Counted from the first letter of the stretch, positions 1 to 7,883 are shown. The stretch: 12,660 bases of DNA from UBA11400 sp964550435 (GCA_964550435.1 CAZJZI010000059.1:1-12660), one strand, 5' to 3'. The notes: generated by a model from the sequence alone, not told the origin. Made by a program: numbers and translations.

Positions 1-1
1 C

Positions 2-1219
2 ATTCGGAAGTCCAGTATCTTAGTTGATGCGAAAATTGCTACTAGATATTATGATAAAACAACTGGTTATTCGCCTGGAAGAGCTTCCGATTATATGCAG
101 ACGTTAGCAAATCCAATTATTATCCTGTTTTTGGGCGGATTTATGATTGCAGAAGCAGCAGTAAAGTATAATTTTGATAAAAATTTAACTCGATTTTTAC
201 TGAAACCATTTGGTTCAAGTCCTGGGCTAGTGATGTTGGGACTCATGTTGATAACCGCCGTACTGTCAGCATTTATGAGTAATACTGCTACAACAGCAAT
301 GATGATGACCGTGATTTTGCCAATCATGGCGCAGTGTAGTAAGACAGACCACTATCGGACCGCACTAGCCTTGTCTATTCCGATTGCTGCAAATATTGGA
401 GGTATAGCAACCCCAATTGGAACTCCACCTAACGCTATTGTATTAGCAAACTTACAGACACAAGGCATATCAATATCATTCCCCGACTGGATGCTGTTAG
501 CAACTCCCTTCGTAATACTACTTCTATTTTTTTCATGGCTTTTACTTAAAAAATTGTTCCCTTCTGAAATCAGTCAGATTAATGTTTCCAGCAACGTTGG
601 ATTTAACAAGAGTCCGAAGGCTATCATGTTTTATGGATTTTTTGCCATTACAATAATACTCTGGGTTACCGAAAGTATTCATGGTATATCCAGTAACATT
701 GTGGCACTCATTCCTGTAACAGGACTTGCGCTATCAAGTGTTCTGGAAGTGGAAGATATCAGAAAGCTTCCATGGGAGGTACTATGGTTGGTTGCAGGAG
801 GGCTTGCACTAGGATTATATCTGGATCAGACAGGATTAGCCGACTTCATGGTCAGAAGTATAAACTGGAGTAGTATAAGTGGTTTTGTAATATTAGCTAT
901 GTTCGCGCTAGTTGCATGGCTGCTATCAAACTTCTTGTCAAATACAGTGGCTGCAACATTGTTGATGCCATTGGCAATAAGTATCGGAATCTTGCAGGGC
1001 AGTAGTGAAATTGAATTAATGGAACTTGCTTTAATCATTGGAGTTGGAACTAGTTTGGCTATGCTGCTGCCAATTTCTACTCCACCGAATGCTATCGCAA
1101 TGGCAACAGGAATGGTTAAAACAAGTGATATGGTTAAATCCGGTGCTGTTATTGGGGTCATTGGAATTCTTATTATGCTAGCAATGGCCGTGGTTTATTG
1201 GCCGATTATTCTAAATTAA
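2..1219 (+). CDS. SLC13/DASS-family sodium-coupled anion symporter (5'-partial)
   Basis: Inner-membrane secondary transporter of the divalent anion:Na+ symporter family, which typically imports di- or tricarboxylates or sulfate with sodium. The reading frame is open to the left window edge, so the ATG at 95 is internal. 405 residues are visible and perhaps 60-100 are missing. The two inverted-repeat halves each carry the family's ion/substrate signatures: SNTATTAMMM (from about 278) with GTPPN (from about 419), and SNTVAATLLMP (from about 938) with STPPNAIAMATG (from about 1076). These paired SNT and TPPN motifs form the Na+ and carboxylate sites in characterised members. The protein is hydrophobic throughout, with roughly ten membrane segments visible. 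The response regulator follows 13 nt downstream, so the symporter is probably the first or an early gene of a transporter plus two-component operon. The substrate cannot be assigned from sequence; dicarboxylate is the default guess. Confidence 0.9.
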   Translation: MRKSSILVDAKIATRYYDKTTGYSPGRASDYMQTLANPIIILFLGGFMIAEAAVKYNFDKNLTRFLLKPFGSSPGLVMLGLMLITAVLSAFMSNTATTAMMMTVILPIMAQCSKTDHYRTALALSIPIAANIGGIATPIGTPPNAIVLANLQTQGISISFPDWMLLATPFVILLLFFSWLLLKKLFPSEISQINVSSNVGFNKSPKAIMFYGFFAITIILWVTESIHGISSNIVALIPVTGLALSSVLEVEDIRKLPWEVLWLVAGGLALGLYLDQTGLADFMVRSINWSSISGFVILAMFALVAWLLSNFLSNTVAATLLMPLAISIGILQGSSEIELMELALIIGVGTSLAMLLPISTPPNAIAMATGMVKTSDMVKSGAVIGVIGILIMLAMAVVYWPIILN

Positions 1220-1232
1220 ACGGAGAAATTTT

Positions 1233-1733
1233 ATGAAACCGGTACTCGCTATCGTGTGTGTTGAAGATGAAGTTGAAGTTTTGGAGTCTGTTGTTAGAGA
1301 CCTTGAACTTTTTGAGGATGATTTCAGGATAGAAACGGCAACATCTGTTCGTGAAGCGGACAAACTCCTTGATGACTTGAAAAATGAAGGTTTGAATGTG
1401 GCTCTATTTATTTGTGATCATCTAATGCCTGAAGAGACTGGAGTTGAATTCATGATTCGATTACAATCTAAACCAGAGTTCAAGAACTCCGAGAAAATGC
1501 TACTAACCGGTCAGGCTGGACTTCAGGATACTGTGAAAGCTGTAAACCAAGCAGGATTGAACTACTACCTGGCCAAACCTTGGAAAACACACGAACTTCA
1601 ATCGATTGTAAAAAAACTTCTCACTGATTATGTTGTTGCCAATACAAAGGATTTGCTTCGATACTTTTCAACGCTCGATGCTGAACTTTTGAGCGAATCA
1701 TTACGGCGATCAAAGAACATTACTGACATGTAG
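1233..1733 (+). CDS. Single-domain response regulator (CheY-like receiver with helical tail)
   Basis: Phosphorylatable receiver protein of 166 residues. All key receiver residues are present: acidic pair E11/D12, phosphoacceptor D62 in FICDHLMPE, T92 in LLTGQ, and K115 in the LAKPW motif. The receiver fold spans about residues 3-122. The remaining 44 residues look helical (LLRYFSTLDAELLSESLRR) and match no DNA-binding or enzymatic output domain that I recognise, so output is probably by protein contact. A GGAG ribosome-binding site (1222-1225) sits 7 nt before the ATG. The gene follows the transporter by 13 nt, and the downstream kinase starts 1 nt after its stop, so that kinase is the obvious phosphodonor. 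The target of the phosphorylated form is unknown. Confidence 0.9.
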   Translation: MKPVLAIVCVEDEVEVLESVVRDLELFEDDFRIETATSVREADKLLDDLKNEGLNVALFICDHLMPEETGVEFMIRLQSKPEFKNSEKMLLTGQAGLQDTVKAVNQAGLNYYLAKPWKTHELQSIVKKLLTDYVVANTKDLLRYFSTLDAELLSESLRRSKNITDM

Positions 1734-1734
1734 A

Positions 1735-3204
1735 ATGCAAAACAAAGATAATCTTAAATCAGCAAGATTTTTCAAACTATGTATGGATAGACCCGGTGAT
1801 GCGGTTAAAAAGCTTGTAAAGGAAATTCAATCTCATGGGTTGTTTAAGCCTGAAATCAAGTCTTATGATTCTGGGTCGATTATATTGAAAGAGTTTGAGT
1901 CCAATTCATTTATCTATGTTGTATTAGATGGTGAAGTTGATCTAACAAAATGGATTGAGGGTGAAGGACAAGTCAAAGTGACATCTGTTCAGCACGGTAG
2001 CTTATTTGGTCTAATGTCTTTCTTTTCCGGTGAGCATGCACTTACTACTGCTATCGCTGTGACTGACTGCCAGGTGCTGAGACTTCGAAAGAAAGATGTC
2101 GATCAGCTGCTTGCATCCAGCCATTCAATAGCTGTGATGAGTCGACAGTTATTGATTTCAAATTTAATGCAACGTTATCGACAGGTTGTAGAACTCAATG
2201 TTGAACTTCACAAGTTAAATGCTGAAATCGAACTCGAAAGACGTCGCCTTGATGAAGCACTTCAGAAACTTAAGAATGCTCACGAACGACTCGTTCATCA
2301 GGAGAAAATGGCGACTCTTGGACAATTGGTAGCTGGAGTTGCACATGAAATCAACAATCCGGTCGCGGCACTTGACAATTCGACAGGATATTTAAAAGAG
2401 TTACTACCTATGGTATTTGATGCCGTTCGCTCGTTGAATTTAGATCGTACAGCGATGTTTTTAGATTCGGGTTTATCATACGCAGGAACCACAGTTCCGA
2501 CACGTGATCAGTTAAACGGGGTCAGTGCAAAATACCCTGCATTAAAATCGGTAGACCATAGGCGGTTGTTTTTACTTGAGGATAAAACCGCAGCGTTTAT
2601 TAATGAACTTTACACCCAAAAAAGATATCATGAAGTTACCAGCTACCTTAAAGTTGCTGAGGCTGGATCTCATATTCGAAGGATTGCAACCACCTCTAGT
2701 AGAATCTCCGGACTTGTCAAAAGCCTGAAACAGTACAGCAGACAGGATAAAACCGGTGAACTTGCCACGAATATTTCAGAAGGAATAAGTGACACATTAC
2801 TAATACTCGGGAATCGGGTCAAGCAATTGGAGATTGAAGTTAACTTATCAAAAGATCTTCCATTGGTTTATGGAGATCCGGGTGAATGGAACCAAGTATG
2901 GACCAATATTCTGGTAAATGCCTGCGATGTTCTTGGGGAATCTGGAATTATTAGGATTTCAGCTGTACGATTGCAGAATGGAGTCATGGTTCGAATAGAA
3001 GACAGTGGGCCGGGAATACCTCTACAAGATCGAGAAAAGATTTTTTTACCGCATTTTACGACGCGCAACAGTAGTGGTAATTTTGGTTTGGGATTGGGTC
3101 TATTCATTACCCATGAACTGGTTGGTAAGAATAAAGGTAGAATCACAGTTAGTGATTCGCAATTGGGTGGTGCAGCTTTTGAAATATGGATGAAATGTTC
3201 TTAA
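1735..3204 (+). CDS. Soluble sensor histidine kinase with N-terminal Crp-like domain
   Basis: Cytoplasmic histidine kinase of 489 residues with no membrane segment. Order: a cNMP/Crp-like beta-roll sensor (about 42-140), a coiled coil (about 145-190, ELNVELHKLNAEIELERRR), a DHp helix with phosphoacceptor H204 in GVAHEINNP, and an ATPase domain (about 345-487). The ATPase shows the N box (N391, N395), DSGPGIP (D423-P429) and GLGLGL (451-456). From H204 to the second DHp helix (RRIATTSSRISGLVKSLKQY, about 315-334) is roughly 110 residues, much longer than in classical kinases. A similar insertion occurs in other Crp-plus-HATPase kinases as I recall them. The nucleotide cassette lacks the Glu and Arg of CRP (L93 and L103 at those places), so cAMP is unlikely to be the ligand. 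The ATG lies 1 nt after the response regulator stop with no clear Shine-Dalgarno, suggesting translational coupling. Confidence 0.9.
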   Translation: MQNKDNLKSARFFKLCMDRPGDAVKKLVKEIQSHGLFKPEIKSYDSGSIILKEFESNSFIYVVLDGEVDLTKWIEGEGQVKVTSVQHGSLFGLMSFFSGEHALTTAIAVTDCQVLRLRKKDVDQLLASSHSIAVMSRQLLISNLMQRYRQVVELNVELHKLNAEIELERRRLDEALQKLKNAHERLVHQEKMATLGQLVAGVAHEINNPVAALDNSTGYLKELLPMVFDAVRSLNLDRTAMFLDSGLSYAGTTVPTRDQLNGVSAKYPALKSVDHRRLFLLEDKTAAFINELYTQKRYHEVTSYLKVAEAGSHIRRIATTSSRISGLVKSLKQYSRQDKTGELATNISEGISDTLLILGNRVKQLEIEVNLSKDLPLVYGDPGEWNQVWTNILVNACDVLGESGIIRISAVRLQNGVMVRIEDSGPGIPLQDREKIFLPHFTTRNSSGNFGLGLGLFITHELVGKNKGRITVSDSQLGGAAFEIWMKCS

Positions 3205-3271
3205 GCTGATGGTCGAGTTTTAGTCGAGGAAAGAAACCAGGTTCAAATTGCAGAGGGTTGGGTAAAATATG

Positions 3272-3303
3272 CAAGAGGACCTGAAGCTCGTCAGATCCTC
3301 CTG
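3272..3303 (-). terminator. 3' hairpin of tonB transcript, probable terminator
   Basis: Arms 3272-3284 and 3291-3303 flank a 6-nt loop. Read as minus-strand RNA all 13 positions pair, two of them as G-U. Read as plus-strand RNA those two positions become A-C mismatches. The structure therefore best fits the tonB transcript, ending about 60 nt beyond its stop. The downstream tract (CATATTTTAC on the minus strand) is only moderately U-rich, so it could be a weak terminator or a 3'-end stabilising hairpin. It may also block converging transcripts. Confidence 0.5.
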
Positions 3304-3363
3304 TAAATAATACTCTCTTGTGAATAGTTTTTGCCGTTTATCCAGGAACACGAATAATTAAAA

Positions 3364-4059
3364 TCAACTGGATGTATTTTGTGTCGCTTGATTGAGTCTG
3401 AAAGTTATTGGTAAAGTAAAGCGTACTCGAACTGGCATACCACGTTGCATTCCAGGTACGAATTTTGCTTTTTTTACAGCTTCTATTGCTGCTTCATCGC
3501 AACCTCCACCTATACCTCGGACAACAACCGGATTCAGTACATTGCCTTTCTCATCAATTACGAAAGACACCATTACTCTACCTTCTATTCCGGCCAAACG
3601 GGCAATTTCTGGATAGGTAATGGATTTTTGCAGTTTTTCAAGTCCGCCTATCAATTCTGGCATTCTCTCAACGACAACAAAAATTTCGGGCTCTTCCTCT
3701 TCGGTCTCTTTCGAAGCTGTTGGCGGTGCCGGAGGTGGCATGTTAATTGGATCGTCGAAACGTAATTCGGTGTCCAAGTCAAGTATTTCATCTACAATCA
3801 CCTCGTCATTCGGAACCTCTATTGGGGCAGAAGGTCTTGGTGGCGGAGGTGGTGGCTGTTCTTGTTCAGTATTAATGATTTCCTCTATTTCAACAATCTC
3901 TTGAGCAATAGGGACAAAGATTTCTTCCCTTTCAACTCTGATATCAATTTTAAACAGAGTGATGAAAAGGAGTAACGTAGTTATTGCACCGAATTGCAGA
4001 TAAAAACTGTGATTCCTGTTCACATCGGCTTCTGGCTTTTTTAGTCTAATGAGGTTCAT
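3364..4059 (-). CDS. tonB: TonB-family energy transducer
   Basis: Couples the inner-membrane proton motive force (through ExbB/ExbD, not in this window) to outer-membrane TonB-dependent receptors. The protein has 231 residues: a short basic cytoplasmic start (MNLIRLKK), one membrane anchor (about 18-37), a periplasmic linker rich in Pro and acidic residues (P69-P74 is a run of six prolines; PPPAPP at 108-113), and a C-terminal TonB domain (about 137-222). The domain has the family pattern YPEIARLAGIEG, VSFVIDEKGNV, KFVPGMQRGMPV and the final LPITF. The start is firm: a near-perfect AGGAGG (4066-4071) lies 6 nt before the ATG. The gene stands alone, divergent from dnaE and convergent with the kinase gene. 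Many such genomes carry several tonB paralogues, and which receptors this one serves is unknown. Confidence 0.92.
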   Translation of the reverse strand: MNLIRLKKPEADVNRNHSFYLQFGAITTLLLFITLFKIDIRVEREEIFVPIAQEIVEIEEIINTEQEQPPPPPPRPSAPIEVPNDEVIVDEILDLDTELRFDDPINMPPPAPPTASKETEEEEPEIFVVVERMPELIGGLEKLQKSITYPEIARLAGIEGRVMVSFVIDEKGNVLNPVVVRGIGGGCDEAAIEAVKKAKFVPGMQRGMPVRVRFTLPITFRLNQATQNTSS

Positions 4060-4350
4060 GGGTTACCTCCTGGATATTTATGGGTTCCTGTGCCTTTTTG
4101 GCTATGTGTAGGTTACGGGAAAATGCTGTTGGTATCCTCACAACTATTGACCGACTACTGACATTTCTTGCGCCACTAAAGCTGCCTGGCTCATCTATTC
4201 GAGACATCTGTTGTCTTTAGTTTAAAATCTGTAATAATCAATCTCGAATTGCAGCCTTTTTTTAATTATGTTTGATGTCAGTCGGAGAAAGTATTGTTCT
4301 ACTCCATAAACTCGGAAAACCATTAATGTTAGCTTAAATAATAATTATAA
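4060..4350. other. Divergent tonB/dnaE regulatory gap
   Basis: This 291-bp AT-rich gap contains no credible gene. It must hold the promoters for both divergent genes. The only recognisable elements are the tonB ribosome-binding site at 4066-4071, the candidate dnaE promoter at 4211-4238, and an 8-bp inverted repeat (ATTCGAGA at 4197-4204, TCTCGAAT at 4242-4249) that flanks that promoter. I found no convincing tonB promoter by eye. Confidence 0.6.
4211..4238 (+). promoter_or_regulatory. Candidate sigma-70-type promoter for dnaE
   Basis: TTGTCT (4211-4216, 4/6 to the -35 consensus), a 16-nt spacer and AATAAT (4233-4238, 5/6 to the -10 consensus) preceded by TG one base upstream, i.e. an extended -10. 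It would give a leader of about 105 nt before the dnaE start. The -35 half also forms one arm of AGACA-N5-TGTCT (4202-4216). Eye-scored only. If the organism uses the Bacteroidota -33/-7 consensus, this match is less meaningful. Confidence 0.3.
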
Positions 4351-7300
4351 GTGCCTGATTTTTCTCATTTACATTGCCATACTCAGTACAGTCTTCTCGA
4401 TGGTGCAGCGGTAATCGATCGATTGGTTGATAAAGCGTGCGACTGTGGAATGCCTGCCATAGCCATTACCGACCACGGAAATATGTTCGGTGTTCCTCAG
4501 TTTGTAAATGAGGCTCAGAAAAAAGGTATTAAACCGATTATTGGATGTGAATTTTATGTTACACCAACTGTGATGTCAGACCGTGAGAACAAACAACGTT
4601 ATCATCAGGTTTTGCTCGCAAAAAACATAACTGGATATAAGAATCTGGTCAAGCTGACATCACTTGGATACTTAGATGGGCTATATTATAAACCTCGAAT
4701 CGATAAAAAGATACTTAAAGATCATTCTGAGGGTCTAATAGCTACAACCTGCTGTCTTGCAAGTGAGGTTAATCAAACGATTATAAAACACGGCGAACAG
4801 GAAGCAAAAAAAGTTTTCGAATGGTATCTGGATGTCTTTGGGGAAGATTACTATATCGAATTACAGCGACATGGCTTGCGTGATCAGGAGATTTGTAACG
4901 AAGTCTTGATACGTTGGGCAAAAGAGTACAATGTTAAAATGATTTGTACGAATGACTCGCACTTTGTGGACAGACAATATTCGGAGGCGCATGATATTCT
5001 GCTTGCTTTACAAACAAACGCCGATATTAATGACAAGAACCGTTTTAGGTTTACTGACGATAACAATGAACTGAGTTCGGAGTTTTACCTAAAAACTCCA
5101 GATGAAATGGCTGAATTGTTCAAAGACCACCCAGAAGCCCTGGATAACACAAACGAAATAGTTGACAAAGTCGAGCCTATCAAACTGAAATCTGAGTTAC
5201 TCCTTCCTCATTATTCTGTGCCAAAAGAATATGGGGGAATGGATGAGTACCTTAGATATCTAACCTATGAAGGTGCCAAACGTAAATATCCGGGTCTTCC
5301 TTTAGAGGTTGCCGAGCGAATTGAAATGGAATTGGCCATTATCCAAAAAATGGGATTTGCCGGATATTTTTTGATTGTTCAAGGATTTACCACTGAAGCC
5401 AGAAATCGGGGAGTCTTTGTAGGTCCTGGTCGGGGGTCTGCTGCGGGTTCAGTAGTAGCATATTGCATCGGGATTATCAATATTGATCCACTCAAATATG
5501 GATTACTCTTCGAGCGTTTCTTGAATCCAGAGCGTGTTTCACCACCAGATATCGATATAGATTTTGATGATGCCGGACGCCAGACCGTAATTGATTATGT
5601 TGTTGAAAAGTATGGTAGAAACAACGTTGCTCAAATCGTGACATACGGCACGATGAAAGCGAAAACAGCTATACGTGATGTAGGTCGGGTTTTAGGTGTA
5701 CCACTTGCCGAGGTCAACCGGATTTCCAAATTATTCCCTGAAAAACCAGGAGTTGACACATTTCAAACAATATTAGATCCGGCCAAGAATCCAGAATCTT
5801 TTGAGGAGATCTCAAGACTATTTGACGCCGATGATCCTGGAGTTCGAAAAATGATGCAGTTTGCAAGAACTCTGGAAGGTTGTGCAAGACAGACCGGAAT
5901 TCACGCAGCTGGAGTTATCATAGCACCAGGAACAGTGCATGATTATGTTCCAGTCGCTCTTTCCAAAGAGAAAGACGTGATTACGCAATTTGATGGGCCA
6001 AGTGCTGAGGACTGCGGTCTGCTAAAAATGGACTTTCTTGGTTTAAGAACACTCTCCATTTTAAAAACCGCAATTAATTATGTCGCTGAGAATCATGGTA
6101 AAACATACAATCTGGATGATATCCCACTTGATGACGTTAAAACGTATGAATTATATCAACGTGGAGATACGGTAGGTACGTTTCAGTTTGAATCGGATGG
6201 TATGAGGAAGTACCTGAAAGAGCTCAAGCCAACCTTGATTGATGATTTGATTGCTATGAACGCATTGTATCGTCCTGGACCAATGCAGTTTATTCCCGAG
6301 TATATTGCATGTAAACATGGGAGAAAGGAAGTTGAGTATCCACATGAGGACCTGAAACCGATTCTTGAACCTACTTATGGAATAATGGTTTATCAAGAGC
6401 AAATCATGCAGGTTGCCCGCGAAATGGGAGGATATAGTCTAGGAGAAGCCGATATTCTACGGCGGGCAATGGGTAAGAAAAAAGTTGATGAGATGGAGAA
6501 ACAGAAGTCCATCTTTATTGAAAGAGCGGTTAACGAGAAAGGTTATGATAGATCATTAGCCGATAGTGTATTTGAGAAAATGGCATTTTTCGCGGGATAC
6601 GGATTTAACAAATCACACTCCGCTGCCTATAGTGTAGTTGCTTACCATACAGCGTATTTTAAAGCCAATTATTCGGCTGAATACATGGCTGCGGTGTTGA
6701 CACATAACATGGGTGACATTAAGAAAGTCTCACAGTTTATTGAAGAATGTCAACATCTTGGAATACCAGTTGATGCTCCCAACATCAATACTGGAAAAGG
6801 TCAATTTGTTGCGATTGATGGAAGAATTCAATATGGGTTAGAAGCCATAAAAGGTGTTGGATCTAACGCAGTTCAGAGTCTGGTTGAGACACGGGAGGAG
6901 GGAGGCCCATTCATTTCCTTTATCGACATGGTCTCTCGTGTGGATTTGAAATCCTGTAATAAAAAAACAATCGAAAGCTTGATTCAGGCAGGTGCGTTCG
7001 ACTCGATTCATCCCAATAGGCACCAACTAATGGAATCACTTGAGGATGTTGCATCTTATGCAGTGCGAAAGCAGCAAGAAGAAGCAATGAACCAAATCAG
7101 TCTTTTCTCTGGCGATTCTAAGTCAGGTGGTGGTCTGAGTGAACCAAAACTAAAAGAAGTAAAGTCATGGACCAGTATGGAACGCTTGAAAAAGGAGCGT
7201 GAATTCATCGGTTTTTTTCTAAGTGGGCATCCATTGAATAAATACATTGAAGACACTCAACTATTTTGCACACACAATCTTGGATCTGATAGCCTCAGTA

Positions 7301-7827
7301 CAGCGAATGACCGTTCTACAGTAAGTGTTGCCGGTATCATTACAGTTGTACGTCACACTAGAGATAAAAAAGGGAGGCCTATCGCTTTCGCAACTATTGA
7401 AGATCAAAATGGAGCTGCTGAACTATTAATTTTCTCTGAAGCATACGATAAGTATATGAACCTTTTGCAGCAAGATAATCTTGTTGTTGTTGATGGAACG
7501 GTTGATAATCAGAGTGGTCAACCAAAAGTAATCGTTCGAATGATGGATCGAATTGAAAATTTACGTGAGAAAAATGCGGGAAGATTCAGAATCAAACTTA
7601 CACTGAATCTGGAAGAAGTGGTTGCCGAAGATATTCAGAAGCTTGCTGTTGTATTTAATAGTTACAAGGGTACAACCCCTGTATCACTTGAAATCAGGAC
7701 AGATCAATTCCGCCCACTAAAAATGAATATCAGAAAATTCGTGGTTGATCCGACAGATCAGCTAATCAGAGAAGTAAGGGAACTTATCGGTTCAGAAAAT
7801 GTGCGATTTGAGAAAATTACGACATAG
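4351..7827 (+). CDS. dnaE: DNA polymerase III alpha subunit (DnaE)
   Basis: Catalytic subunit of the replicative polymerase, 1158 residues, close to E. coli DnaE in length. Order: PHP domain (about 4-280), polymerase palm/fingers with catalytic aspartates D402 and D404 in PPDIDIDFDD and D561 in LKMDFLGLRTL, tandem HhH region (about 800-900), an internal beta-clamp motif QISLF (915-919), an OB fold (about 990-1065) and a C-terminal tau-contact region (about 1075-1158). All nine PHP metal ligands expected for an active site are present (H8, H10, D17, H42, E67, H85, C135, D202, H204). The start is GTG: an in-frame TAA sits immediately upstream (4348-4350) and the conserved HLHCHTQYSLLDG begins within ten residues, so no other start fits. 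There is no Shine-Dalgarno; the leader is AT-rich. trxA lies 111 nt downstream on the same strand. Confidence 0.97.
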   Translation: MPDFSHLHCHTQYSLLDGAAVIDRLVDKACDCGMPAIAITDHGNMFGVPQFVNEAQKKGIKPIIGCEFYVTPTVMSDRENKQRYHQVLLAKNITGYKNLVKLTSLGYLDGLYYKPRIDKKILKDHSEGLIATTCCLASEVNQTIIKHGEQEAKKVFEWYLDVFGEDYYIELQRHGLRDQEICNEVLIRWAKEYNVKMICTNDSHFVDRQYSEAHDILLALQTNADINDKNRFRFTDDNNELSSEFYLKTPDEMAELFKDHPEALDNTNEIVDKVEPIKLKSELLLPHYSVPKEYGGMDEYLRYLTYEGAKRKYPGLPLEVAERIEMELAIIQKMGFAGYFLIVQGFTTEARNRGVFVGPGRGSAAGSVVAYCIGIINIDPLKYGLLFERFLNPERVSPPDIDIDFDDAGRQTVIDYVVEKYGRNNVAQIVTYGTMKAKTAIRDVGRVLGVPLAEVNRISKLFPEKPGVDTFQTILDPAKNPESFEEISRLFDADDPGVRKMMQFARTLEGCARQTGIHAAGVIIAPGTVHDYVPVALSKEKDVITQFDGPSAEDCGLLKMDFLGLRTLSILKTAINYVAENHGKTYNLDDIPLDDVKTYELYQRGDTVGTFQFESDGMRKYLKELKPTLIDDLIAMNALYRPGPMQFIPEYIACKHGRKEVEYPHEDLKPILEPTYGIMVYQEQIMQVAREMGGYSLGEADILRRAMGKKKVDEMEKQKSIFIERAVNEKGYDRSLADSVFEKMAFFAGYGFNKSHSAAYSVVAYHTAYFKANYSAEYMAAVLTHNMGDIKKVSQFIEECQHLGIPVDAPNINTGKGQFVAIDGRIQYGLEAIKGVGSNAVQSLVETREEGGPFISFIDMVSRVDLKSCNKKTIESLIQAGAFDSIHPNRHQLMESLEDVASYAVRKQQEEAMNQISLFSGDSKSGGGLSEPKLKEVKSWTSMERLKKEREFIGFFLSGHPLNKYIEDTQLFCTHNLGSDSLSTANDRSTVSVAGIITVVRHTRDKKGRPIAFATIEDQNGAAELLIFSEAYDKYMNLLQQDNLVVVDGTVDNQSGQPKVIVRMMDRIENLREKNAGRFRIKLTLNLEEVVAEDIQKLAVVFNSYKGTTPVSLEIRTDQFRPLKMNIRKFVVDPTDQLIREVRELIGSENVRFEKITT

Positions 7828-7833
7828 TTGTCT

Positions 7834-7862
7834 CTGGAATTAATCCAGTTTGTTAATTGTTT
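7834..7862 (+). terminator. Weak candidate terminator after dnaE
   Basis: A short hairpin CTGGA-ATTAA-TCCAG (7834-7848) is followed by a T-rich stretch (TTTGTTAATTGTTT). The stem is only 5 bp, so termination would be inefficient and some read-through into trxA is plausible. Confidence 0.28.
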
Positions 7863-7868
7863 AAACAA
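7857..7868. repeat. Perfect 12-bp palindrome in dnaE-trxA gap
   Basis: TTGTTTAAACAA is a perfect palindrome; with one mismatch it extends to 7855-7870. It lies about 70 bp before the trxA start and upstream of its candidate -10 boxes, so it could be an operator for trxA. No repressor can be named. Confidence 0.35.
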
Positions 7869-7883
7869 GTAAATAGAAAAGTC

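Noticed and set aside
95..97. ATG at 95 as start of the symporter gene
   Set aside because: The frame is open back to base 2 and the 31 upstream residues read as natural family sequence leading into a conserved membrane segment, so the gene is cut by the window edge.
3205..3271. GAGGAAAG stretch suggesting an RNase P-like or other structured RNA
   Set aside because: Only a short motif matches; the remaining conserved RNase P segments are absent and the region is too short.
3433..3450. TGGCAT-N6-TTGCA resembling a sigma-54 -24/-12 promoter
   Set aside because: The GG-to-GC distance is one base too long and the site lies inside tonB, pointing antisense to it.
3392..3904. Open frames on the plus strand opposite tonB, including a Gly/Ser-rich one
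   Set aside because: They are the reverse complement of the Pro/Glu-rich TonB linker and domain, with no homology-like pattern or ribosome site.
4151..4284. Long-range inverted match CCGACTACTGACAT with ATGTCAGTCGG
   Set aside because: The match needs a 3-nt gap and the arms are over 100 bp apart; likely chance in an AT-rich gap.
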